Assembly: GCF_000876205.1 (NCBI RefSeq)
Contig: NZ_AWTT01000010.1
Coordinates: 1-46,523 of the forward strand
Length of the DNA: 46,523 nt
Direction of reading: 5' to 3'
Origin: Paucilactobacillus wasatchensis
Lineage (GTDB): Bacteria; Bacillota; Bacilli; Lactobacillales; Lactobacillaceae
Below are positions 7,109 through 14,732 of this stretch, piece after piece (the first letter of the stretch is position 1; each line of letters begins with the position of its first letter). Below the pieces are notes generated by a model. It saw only the letters and a list, made by a program, of their open reading frames with translations. It did no database searches and had not been told where the DNA came from. Position numbers and translations under genes: made by a program.

Positions 7109-8932
7109 ATGGAAATTGATTTTTTTAACTTTAACAATGATTGTGATATTTACGTACAAACCTATTCACAAAAAGCGATTGGGTGGCGCAACGGAATTTA
7201 CCACGGTAGAAAAGAATCAAAGGATAAAATATCACCCTCAATTGGTCCACTTAGGTGCGAGTTAAATAAGATTGAGGAAGACTGTACTGCTTTGGAAGGG
7301 GACAAAGCGACCATAAGTCCGTTTAGGTACTTAGGTGGAACTCATTTGGTGGTCGCAGCAACAAATTCAAATTATCAGATTCAGGTAATTATCAGGCAGA
7401 CACAGACTAGACCGCAAGACTACGAAATTTTTGTCAATAATATTAAAAACTGTGAATTCAAGTTAAGTGACAATCGCTACCATTTGATTAAATTTGACGC
7501 AAATATAGCTGAAGAAGTTCTTGATATTAATTTTCAGCTAGCAGGTAATAGTCAGGAACACCATGTGTTGCTGATGGACAGTATTAATATAGCTGAATTC
7601 AAGCTCAAACCACGACCGCTGAAAGATAAAAGAATTTATATTCTATCGGATTCAACGGCGCAAACGTACAGTAAAAACGAACATCCACAGGCTGGTTGGG
7701 GCCAGTACTTACCGGAATTTGTGCTACAGCACGACTCGATAACTAGCTATCATGATCAGCATGATAAAAATGTTTATTCCATGTTTTATGAAGCGAAAGG
7801 GACTTCGATTGTTAATCAATCCATTGGTGGTCGAAGTGCTAAATCGTTTCTTCAAGAGGGGTGGTTACCAGCGGTTTTAGGGAAACTAAGACCCAGAGAT
7901 GTTGTCTTGGTGCAGTGGGGTCACAATGATTCTAATGCACGTAGACCATCAAGATATGCTGGACCAAAAGAGTTTCGCGGTTATTTAAAAAAATATGTTG
8001 CCAGCATTTTAAGTAGGAAGGCACACCCAATCCTGGTAACTGCACCACCGCGGTATGACGAGATTCTAAATAACGCTCAAAATGAGATTTTACAATTGTA
8101 CCGGCAAATGACTATTCGGGTTGCACATCAATATTCAATTCCTGTTATTGACTTGTATCGGCTGGCGTTACAGAAAATTAAAATGTTGCGGGGGGAGCAG
8201 CCTGAAATATTGTATATGCACCTGCCAAAGTGGCAATATCAAAAGTTTCCAGATGGATTATCAGATTCGACTCATTTTACGAATGTTGGCGCACAATTCA
8301 TTGCTAATATAATTGCGGCCGAATTAGTACGAATTCAACCAAAATTTAAATATAAAAATCTGTCCGAAGAAGCAAATTGTGTGCTTGCAGCCCCCGCCAA
8401 GATTCGAGTTAATTTTGATGCTAACAAATTGGGTCACTTACAATTGACATGGGACCACGTCACAAATGCCCAATATTATGAAGTGCAATGCAAAGGCCAC
8501 AGTTACTTTGTGACTGATAATCATTTTAATGATGTGGTGGACGCAGTGGACCTGCGAAAAAAATATTCGGTTCGCGCTGTGAATTTGAGGGCAGTTTCCG
8601 AGTTTAGTTCGATCACAGCCACTTACCATTTTACACATATCGCTGCTGCCAACGAACGGGCCGTTAAGCTTCAACTGTATGAAGTGAATCGTGGAACCTA
8701 TCGAGACAAAATTAGTTTTTCTGCCAAAATTAAGCACTCTGACAATTTTGATTATTACAGTATCGTGGCTGTCAATGATAACCAAGATAAAAATATTATC
8801 GATCAAATAGCACTCCAAGATTTGCCAAAACGCCACAGTTATCAGCTTAAAAAAGGTCAGTGTAGGTATCTATTTGTGGAAGCATACTCAAATACAGGGC
8901 AAAAAGTCTGCAGTAATAAAGTTATATGTTAG
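7109..8932 (+). CDS. SGNH-family esterase, rhamnogalacturonan acetylesterase-like (CE12), multidomain
   Basis: The protein is 607 aa. Residues 1 to about 165 look like a beta-sandwich domain. An SGNH hydrolase follows at about 170-410: ILSDST (catalytic Ser182), SIGGRS (block II), WGHND (Asn273, block III) and DSTHF (Asp386, His389, block V). A fibronectin III-like region follows from about 430. The arrangement resembles RhgT/YesT enzymes that remove acetyl groups from rhamnogalacturonan. No signal peptide is seen. The ATG at 7109 is chosen because GAGAG lies 9-13 bases upstream; the in-frame ATG at 7100 directly abuts that site. It lies 29 bases after the pectinesterase gene. Confidence 0.82.
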   Translation: MEIDFFNFNNDCDIYVQTYSQKAIGWRNGIYHGRKESKDKISPSIGPLRCELNKIEEDCTALEGDKATISPFRYLGGTHLVVAATNSNYQIQVIIRQTQTRPQDYEIFVNNIKNCEFKLSDNRYHLIKFDANIAEEVLDINFQLAGNSQEHHVLLMDSINIAEFKLKPRPLKDKRIYILSDSTAQTYSKNEHPQAGWGQYLPEFVLQHDSITSYHDQHDKNVYSMFYEAKGTSIVNQSIGGRSAKSFLQEGWLPAVLGKLRPRDVVLVQWGHNDSNARRPSRYAGPKEFRGYLKKYVASILSRKAHPILVTAPPRYDEILNNAQNEILQLYRQMTIRVAHQYSIPVIDLYRLALQKIKMLRGEQPEILYMHLPKWQYQKFPDGLSDSTHFTNVGAQFIANIIAAELVRIQPKFKYKNLSEEANCVLAAPAKIRVNFDANKLGHLQLTWDHVTNAQYYEVQCKGHSYFVTDNHFNDVVDAVDLRKKYSVRAVNLRAVSEFSSITATYHFTHIAAANERAVKLQLYEVNRGTYRDKISFSAKIKHSDNFDYYSIVAVNDNQDKNIIDQIALQDLPKRHSYQLKKGQCRYLFVEAYSNTGQKVCSNKVIC

Positions 8933-8985
8933 CGGCACATGAGAGAAAAAACGTGGCAAGGTAAATCAACACTATTAAATGGGAA

Positions 8986-9031
8986 TAAAAAACTATTGCA
9001 GTCGTAACCGTGAACTTGCAGTAGTTTTTTG
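8986..9031 (+). terminator. Terminator of the pectin-ester operon
   Basis: A stem of about 14 bp, AAAAACTATTGCA against TGCAGTAGTTTTT, has a loop of about 15 nt and ends in a T-run. Confidence 0.8.
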
Positions 9032-9115
9032 TGTAATAATAATGATTTAGCTGCGCTAAGCATAAACTTATTTAAAATTAAACCATTAACGGCACTGCAG
9101 CAGCGGTAATATTAA

Positions 9116-9124
9116 TGTTAAAAT
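9116..9124 (+). promoter_or_regulatory. Extended -10 element before proC
   Basis: TGTTAAAAT fits an extended -10 (TGn plus TAAAAT). No convincing -35 is seen upstream. Confidence 0.4.
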
Positions 9125-9157
9125 GAAATCAACAAAAACTGCAAGGGACTGATCAAA

Positions 9158-9952
9158 GTGAAAATCGGGTTTATCGGTGTTGGCGCAATGGCGCGAGCAA
9201 TTATTAAAGGGTTGTTAGCAAGTGAAGCTGTTAGTGCTGAGGATGTCAGCATCCACAGCGCACATAAAGGACGTTACTCAAAATTTGCTCAGGATAATAG
9301 TGTGGTAGCATGTGAGTCTAACATACAGGTTGTGCAGCAAAGTGATGTTGTTGTTTTGGCAGTGACACCTGATCAAGCAGAACTTGTTCTACAAGAAATT
9401 CGTGATGAATTGACTACCAAAACACTAATTTCAATCGTTGGTGGTATGAGTATTAACCGGCTAGAAGAATTGGCGGGTTATAACTTACCAATCCTGCGGG
9501 CATTACCGAATATTAATGTTGAAATTATGGCTGGAATGACAGCACTAGCAGCAAATGATCAGCTAATCGAAACTAGTCGTAAACAACTTGGAGAGCTATT
9601 CCAGTCGCTTGGTGAAATCAGCTGGCAACCAGAAACTTCATTTGGCATTTTTAGCGCATTGGCTGGTAGCTCGCCTGCCTACGTCGATTTTTTCATCGAT
9701 TCACTCAGTCGCGTTGGAGTAAAATATGGGCTCACTAAAGATGCAGCAACTAAGATTGCAGCTCAGGCAGTCCAAGGCTCTGCCAAGATGGTGTTGCAAT
9801 CAAGTCAAACACCATTCGAATTAATTGATCAAGTGTCCTCACCCGGTGGTAGCACTGTTGCCGGATTACTAGCAATGGAAGAAGCCGGTTTTATGACGGC
9901 GGTTGTTAAGGGCATTGATGCGACTGTAAAAAAGGATAGTCAGGTAGATTAG
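9158..9952 (+). CDS. proC: Pyrroline-5-carboxylate reductase
   Basis: The 264-aa cytoplasmic enzyme catalyses the last step of proline synthesis, NAD(P)H-dependent reduction of pyrroline-5-carboxylate. The N-terminal Rossmann motif GFIGVGAMA (residues 4-12) and the C-terminal signature around SSPGGSTVAGL (about 227-237) are present, and LPNINVEIMAG corresponds to the conserved active-site loop. The length matches the family. The start is GTG at 9158, after AAGGGA. The gene stands alone, with a separate promoter for the following nagA. Confidence 0.94.
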   Translation: MKIGFIGVGAMARAIIKGLLASEAVSAEDVSIHSAHKGRYSKFAQDNSVVACESNIQVVQQSDVVVLAVTPDQAELVLQEIRDELTTKTLISIVGGMSINRLEELAGYNLPILRALPNINVEIMAGMTALAANDQLIETSRKQLGELFQSLGEISWQPETSFGIFSALAGSSPAYVDFFIDSLSRVGVKYGLTKDAATKIAAQAVQGSAKMVLQSSQTPFELIDQVSSPGGSTVAGLLAMEEAGFMTAVVKGIDATVKKDSQVD

Positions 9953-9953
9953 G

Positions 9954-9982
9954 TTTACTTTTTGGTATAGTCCAATTATAAT
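9954..9982 (+). promoter_or_regulatory. nagA promoter containing a NagR-type operator
   Basis: TTTACT (9954-9959) and TATAAT (9977-9982) have a 17-base spacer. The spacer is filled by TTGGTATAGTCCAA (9962-9975), an inverted repeat close to the known GntR/HutC-type sites of YvoA/NagR (TGG-TATAGA-CCA pattern). The encoded NagR, two genes downstream, is the natural ligand-controlled repressor. Confidence 0.7.
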
Positions 9983-10022
9983 GAGGTAAATCACAATAAT
10001 TTATTAAAGGGAGTGCGGGTAA

Positions 10023-11156
10023 GTGAGTGTTGTATTGAAGCATGCTGAAATTTTTACGGGTGACGGTAAGATTTATGATGGCTACGTCAGATTTGATCGG
10101 GCTATTAGCGCAATTGGACCGATGAATGAATATGTGGCCCAAGCAAATGATCAAGTTGAATTTGTGAATGGGCGTAAATTAGTTCCTGGCTTTATTGATG
10201 TTCATTCGCATGGCGGTTATGGATTTGATACGATGGACGGTGATCCAAAGCAAATTGATGCAATGGTTAATAAAATGATTCATGAAGGAATTACGTCGAT
10301 TTTCCCCACCACGATGACTCAATCAAATGAAAATATTGCACATGCGATGACTGGAATTGCACAAGCAGCACAAAAAAATCCTGTAATTCAAGGAACTCAT
10401 TTGGAGGGTCCTTTTATTGCTGCAATCTACAAAGGGGCACAACCTGAAAAGTATATTAAGGATCCGGATGCTAAATTGCTCGATCATTGGAATCAACTGT
10501 CAGGAAATCGGGTTAAACTGATTACCTATGCGCCGGAAGACAAAGGTGCTCGTGAGTTTGAGGATTACTGCCTAGCAAACGGGATTGTTCCCTCTGTTGG
10601 TCACAGCAATGCAACTAGGGCGCAGATGTTAGCTAGCCGGGCTACGCACGTTACTCATTTATACAATGCTCAACGCGAATTTAAACACCGCGAACCTGGT
10701 GTAACTGGGCATGCCATGCTTGAAGATAATATGTACTGTGAATTAATTTGCGATGGGTTTCATATTGTGCCAGATATGATTAAGTTGGCGTTCGAACAAA
10801 AGGGTGCGCACAAGATTGAATTAGTTACGGATTCAATGCGTGCTAAGGGAATGCCAGAAGGAATCAGTGAACTTGGTGGCCAAAAGGTGATTGTCAAGGA
10901 TAAGCAGGCGCGGTTGGAATCTGGCAATTTAGCTGGGTCCGTCTTAACGTTTGAGGATGCATTCAAAAATGCAATTGCGTTCACTAATTGCTCGATTGAG
11001 GACGCCGTCTTAATGTCATCAGTTAATCAGTCAATCGAATTTGGTTTAACCCAAAAAGGGACTCTTGAAGTTGGCAAGGATGCTGATATTAATGTTTTTG
11101 ATGGCAACTTAAATTTACAACGAGTTTACAGCTTAGGACGGCGCTTTGACAATTAA
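10023..11156 (+). CDS. nagA: N-acetylglucosamine-6-phosphate deacetylase
   Basis: The 377-aa amidohydrolase converts GlcNAc-6-phosphate to glucosamine-6-phosphate and acetate in amino-sugar use and cell-wall recycling. The features are the metal-binding HSH of VDVHSHGGYG (about residues 59-68), THLEGPF (about 125), GHSNAT (about 193), and the TDSM segment with catalytic Asp near residue 270. The start is GTG at 10023 after AAAGGGAG. It is followed by nagR 53 bases later, so the two form an autoregulated operon. nagB is not in this window. Confidence 0.94.
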   Translation: MSVVLKHAEIFTGDGKIYDGYVRFDRAISAIGPMNEYVAQANDQVEFVNGRKLVPGFIDVHSHGGYGFDTMDGDPKQIDAMVNKMIHEGITSIFPTTMTQSNENIAHAMTGIAQAAQKNPVIQGTHLEGPFIAAIYKGAQPEKYIKDPDAKLLDHWNQLSGNRVKLITYAPEDKGAREFEDYCLANGIVPSVGHSNATRAQMLASRATHVTHLYNAQREFKHREPGVTGHAMLEDNMYCELICDGFHIVPDMIKLAFEQKGAHKIELVTDSMRAKGMPEGISELGGQKVIVKDKQARLESGNLAGSVLTFEDAFKNAIAFTNCSIEDAVLMSSVNQSIEFGLTQKGTLEVGKDADINVFDGNLNLQRVYSLGRRFDN

Positions 11157-11209
11157 GTTAAATTGGTTTAGATTTGGTAAAACACGTAATTTGTGAAAGG
11201 GGCAGTGAA

Positions 11210-11911
11210 ATGGCTTCACCGGTCTACATTCAAATTCATAATCAAATTAAACAGGAGATTGAAAATGGTAAGTGGCAGGTTGGAGCCAAAATTCCGGCCG
11301 AACGAGAACTGGCACTCAGTTTTGGTGTTAGTAGAATGACATTGAGACAAGCAATTCAAACACTGGTTGATGAAGGAATTTTGGAACGACATGTCGGTTC
11401 AGGAACTTTTGTAGCTAACCGCAAAGTGCAAGAAAAGATGTCTGGTGTAACTAGTTTTACAGATCTGATGATTGCAGCTGGCAAGGTGCCATCAAGTAAA
11501 ACAATTTCGTATCATATTACAACACCGTCTGAAAGTGAAACGGAGCTATTAGAGTTAAAACCAGATGTTAAAGTGTTACGAATGGAACGAATTCGATATG
11601 GCAGTGGTGTCCCGATTTGTTTTGAAATTGCGACAGTGCCAGCTAATTTAATCAATAATTTTAGTAAAGAAGAAATTACAACGTCACTATATAAGGCATT
11701 AGAGAAAAAGGCTAATCTGTTCCCAGGTAGAGCGATTCAAACTGTGTCTGCGATGTCAGCGTCTGAGCGAATTGCAGAATATCTAGGCATCAAGCGTGGG
11801 GCGGCACTGTTACGATTACGGCAGCTATCTTATCTACAGGATGGTCGTCCATTTGAATATGTGCACACGCAGTATGTTGGTGATCGGTTTGAGTTTGTGT
11901 TGGAAAAATAA
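11210..11911 (+). CDS. nagR: GntR/HutC-family repressor of amino-sugar use
   Basis: The 233-aa protein has an N-terminal GntR winged helix (about residues 5-70, with IPAERELALSFGVSRMTLRQAIQTLVDEG) and a C-terminal UTRA effector domain (about 90-230). In this family YvoA/NagR binds glucosamine-6-phosphate or GlcNAc-6-phosphate and releases nagA/nagB operators. The ATG at 11210 follows AAAGGGG; an in-frame TTG at 11174 would add 12 residues without a ribosome site. Its place behind nagA and the matching operator in the nagA promoter support the assignment. Confidence 0.88.
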   Translation: MASPVYIQIHNQIKQEIENGKWQVGAKIPAERELALSFGVSRMTLRQAIQTLVDEGILERHVGSGTFVANRKVQEKMSGVTSFTDLMIAAGKVPSSKTISYHITTPSESETELLELKPDVKVLRMERIRYGSGVPICFEIATVPANLINNFSKEEITTSLYKALEKKANLFPGRAIQTVSAMSASERIAEYLGIKRGAALLRLRQLSYLQDGRPFEYVHTQYVGDRFEFVLEK

Positions 11912-12218
11912 CAGAGTTAAAAATATTCAGGTTTTTGAGGATAGCTATGCTTCACGTAAAGATACGTTATTGTATCGTCAGTGGTGCTGCTAGGCGAAAA
12001 GACCTGCTTTTTTCACTCTTTTGCAATGAAAATTAGTAAAAAATTTTTTTCAATTTTTTAGTTATTAAGGCTATTTTAAAAGATTTGCATAAGCTAAATA
12101 GTATTCTATTGCTTTATTCCAATTGGAACCGTTTACAGGTGCGATTTTTATGACGGATGGTCTAATTAATGCTAAAATACTTGTGATTTAAATAAAAATA
12201 TGGTGGAGGAGTAACCAA
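11912..12218 (+). other. Non-coding region between nagR and pncB with weak terminator and cre-like site
   Basis: This 307-base stretch holds no convincing gene. A bulged GC/AGG-CCTGC stem with a T-run (11989-12013) may terminate nagA-nagR. TGGAACCGTTTACA (12124-12137) fits the cre consensus at 13 of 14 positions. TAAAAT near 12173 could be the pncB -10. Each of these is weak alone. Confidence 0.4.
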
Positions 12219-13685
12219 ATGAGTTACCGATTTCCAGATGATAGTATCGCACTGCACACTGATGCTTATGAATTAAGTATGATGCAAACGTATTGGCAAA
12301 AAGGAATGGCACAACGACGATCGGTGTTTGAATTATACTTTCGTAACATGCCGTTTGGCAACGGGTATGCGGTCTTTGCTGGCTTACAACGAGTCGTTTC
12401 GTATATTCAGCAACTTAAATTTTCTGATAGCGATATTGATTACCTTAAACAAACAGGTCAGTTTGATGCTGACTTTTTAGAGTATTTACGTGACTTTAAA
12501 TTTACAGGGTCAATTAATAGTACGGTTGAGGGAGATCTAGTCTTTAACAATGAACCAATTTTACAAGTCGACGCGCCCTTAATCGGTGCTCAATTAGTTG
12601 AAACAGCATTATTAAATATTATTAACTATCAAACACTAATTGCCACTAAGGCGGCTCGCATTAAATCAGTTGTTGGTGATGATCCATTATTAGAATTTGG
12701 GACACGCCGAGCACAGGAAATGGATGCTGCTATTTGGGGCACCCGTGCGGCGTATATTGGTGGTTTCGATGCCACCAGCAACGTAAGGGCCGGTAAACTA
12801 TTTGGTATTCCAATCAGTGGTACTCATGCTCATGCTTTAGTTCAAACGTATATGAATGATTATGATGCGTTTAAAGCTTACGCAGAAACCCACAAAGACT
12901 GTGTTTTCTTAGTTGATACCTTTGATACTTTAAAGAGTGGTGTGCCAAACGCAATTCGAGTTGCAAAAGAAATGGGTGACAAAATCAATTTCCAAGGTGT
13001 CCGCATAGATAGTGGTGATATTGCCTATATTTCTAAGCGAGTTCGTGAAATGCTCGATGAAGCTGGGTTCAAGGATGCGAAGGTATATGCTTCTAATGAC
13101 CTCGATGAAAAAACCATCATGAATTTGAAAATGCAAAAAGCTAAAATTGACGTTTGGGGCGTCGGCACCAAATTGATTACAGCATTTGACCAGCCTGCAT
13201 TAGGCGCAGTTTATAAGTTAGTTTCATTTGAAGATGAGCACGGTCAGATGATTGACTCGATTAAAATATCGAGCAACGTAACAAAGGTTTCAACACCCGG
13301 GAAAAAGCAGGTTTGGCGTATTACTGATCAATCAGATGGCAAAACCGAGGGCGATTATGTCACACTGTGGGATGAAAAACCACAAGACAAAGAATCATTG
13401 TATATGTTTAATCCAGATTACACATACATCAACAAAACACTGCATAACTTTGCCGCTCGCCCAATTCTTCAACCAATTTTTACAAATGGAAAATTGGTTT
13501 ATGACTTACCCGAGTTGGACGAAATCAAATTATTTTCTAAGCGTCACCTAGATATGTTGTGGGATGAATACAAGCGAGACTTAAATCCTCAAGTCTACCC
13601 AGTGGACTTGTCACAAGAATGTTTTGATAATAAAATGAAAATTATCAAACAAGTTCGTGATTACGTGAATCAATTAAAATTTTAA
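12219..13685 (+). CDS. pncB: Nicotinate phosphoribosyltransferase
   Basis: The 488-aa cytoplasmic enzyme makes nicotinate mononucleotide from nicotinate and PRPP, the entry step of NAD salvage. The N-terminal LHTDAYELSMMQTYW and the central phosphoribosyltransferase features (ELYFRNMPFGNGYAVFAGL, LEFGTRRAQ, GTHAHA) are conserved. GGAGGAG precedes the ATG at 12219. It is followed after 15 bases by nadE, so nicotinate is carried through to NAD by adjacent genes, with the adenylyltransferase nadD elsewhere. Confidence 0.95.
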   Translation: MSYRFPDDSIALHTDAYELSMMQTYWQKGMAQRRSVFELYFRNMPFGNGYAVFAGLQRVVSYIQQLKFSDSDIDYLKQTGQFDADFLEYLRDFKFTGSINSTVEGDLVFNNEPILQVDAPLIGAQLVETALLNIINYQTLIATKAARIKSVVGDDPLLEFGTRRAQEMDAAIWGTRAAYIGGFDATSNVRAGKLFGIPISGTHAHALVQTYMNDYDAFKAYAETHKDCVFLVDTFDTLKSGVPNAIRVAKEMGDKINFQGVRIDSGDIAYISKRVREMLDEAGFKDAKVYASNDLDEKTIMNLKMQKAKIDVWGVGTKLITAFDQPALGAVYKLVSFEDEHGQMIDSIKISSNVTKVSTPGKKQVWRITDQSDGKTEGDYVTLWDEKPQDKESLYMFNPDYTYINKTLHNFAARPILQPIFTNGKLVYDLPELDEIKLFSKRHLDMLWDEYKRDLNPQVYPVDLSQECFDNKMKIIKQVRDYVNQLKF

Positions 13686-13700
13686 AGTAGGTGAAAGAAA

Positions 13701-14528
13701 ATGCGACAGTTACAACAAGAAATTATCAATGCATTAAGGGTTAAACCGACAATTGACGTGGATGAGGAAATTAAACGCAGCGTTGACTTTCTCCAACAGT
13801 ATTTATTAAAAACTGGGTTGCAGACACTTGTGCTTGGTATTTCTGGTGGTCAGGATTCAACTTTGGCGGGAAAACTGTCTCAGATGGCGATTACTGGATT
13901 GCAAAAAGAATATAGCGATAAACACTACCAGTTCGTGGCTGTACGATTGCCTTATGGTAATCAATCCGATGAGGCAGATGCGATGACAGCAATTGAATTT
14001 ATGCAAGCTGACCAAGTAATGCGAGTTGATATCAAGCCGGCAACTGATGCTACCGTTGCAGCATTGGAAGCAAATGGCATCAAAGTGAGTGATTTTAATA
14101 AGGGTAATATTAAGGCACGGCAACGGATGATTGCACAATTTGGAATTGCTGGTCAATTACGGGGCGCCGTCGTAGGAACTGATCATGCTAGTGAGGCGGT
14201 GACTGGTTTTTACACTAAATTCGGTGATGGTGCTGCAGACGTTACCCCAATTTGGCGGCTCAACAAGCGACAAGGAAAACAATTACTTGCAAAATTAGGT
14301 GCCCCAGAGCACCTCTATGTTAAGGTGCCAACCGCTGACCTTGAGGATGATCGCCCCTCGTTACCCGATGAGGTGGCACTAGGCGTTAGTTATTCACAAA
14401 TTGATGACTACCTTGAAGGTCAAGAGATTGATAATGCTGTGGCAGATAAAATTGAAGATTGGTATCAAAAGACTGGTCATAAGCGTCATTTACCAATTAA
14501 TGTTTACGATCAGTGGTGGAAGAGCTAA
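13701..14528 (+). CDS. nadE: NH3-dependent NAD+ synthetase
   Basis: The 275-aa enzyme amidates deamido-NAD to NAD with ATP and ammonia. The PP-loop GISGGQDST (about residues 47-55) is clear, as are [22 protein letters not shown] and the downstream [11 protein letters not shown] segment typical of the short, ammonia-using form without a glutaminase domain. The gene is cotranscribed with pncB (15-base gap, GTGAAAG ribosome site). No terminator is obvious before the downstream riboswitch promoter. Confidence 0.95.
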   Translation: MRQLQQEIINALRVKPTIDVDEEIKRSVDFLQQYLLKTGLQTLVLGISGGQDSTLAGKLSQMAITGLQKEYSDKHYQFVAVRLPYGNQSDEADAMTAIEFMQADQVMRVDIKPATDATVAALEANGIKVSDFNKGNIKARQRMIAQFGIAGQLRGAVVGTDHASEAVTGFYTKFGDGAADVTPIWRLNKRQGKQLLAKLGAPEHLYVKVPTADLEDDRPSLPDEVALGVSYSQIDDYLEGQEIDNAVADKIEDWYQKTGHKRHLPINVYDQWWKS

Positions 14529-14554
14529 TGGTTTATTTTTAAATTAAAGTAAGT

Positions 14555-14560
14555 TATAAT
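14555..14560 (+). promoter_or_regulatory. -10 element of the riboswitch-controlled ATPase gene
   Basis: TATAAT lies about 13 bases before the expected 5' side of the riboswitch aptamer. The -35 (TTTATT near 14532) is weak. Confidence 0.5.
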
Positions 14561-14571
14561 TAATCATATTC

Positions 14572-14702
14572 ATAAGGGAGTAACTAGCAGAATATTCTGC
14601 GGTAATTTCGTCAACAAGAAGATCTTTCCGGAATTATCATAATTAGTGAGACTTATGTGTGCACACAATGAATTTGCGACGCATACGTAGGTCTCTTTTT
14701 CT
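14572..14702 (+). promoter_or_regulatory. yybP-ykoY (Mn2+-sensing) riboswitch with terminator
   Basis: The leader shows the conserved aptamer pieces of this class: AAGGGAGTAAC (14574-14584) and TTTCGTCAACA around 14608-14618, closed by a multi-branch fold. It ends in a 15-bp stem, 14648-14662 with 14681-14695 (GAGAC...GTCTC, GT pairs allowed), followed by TTTTTCT. The class is known to bind Mn2+ and to switch on manganese exporters. Read-through here would give expression of the adjacent P-type ATPase, 31 bases downstream. Confidence 0.85.
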
Positions 14703-14732
14703 AGCGTATGGTGGCATTACGAGGAGGAACTA

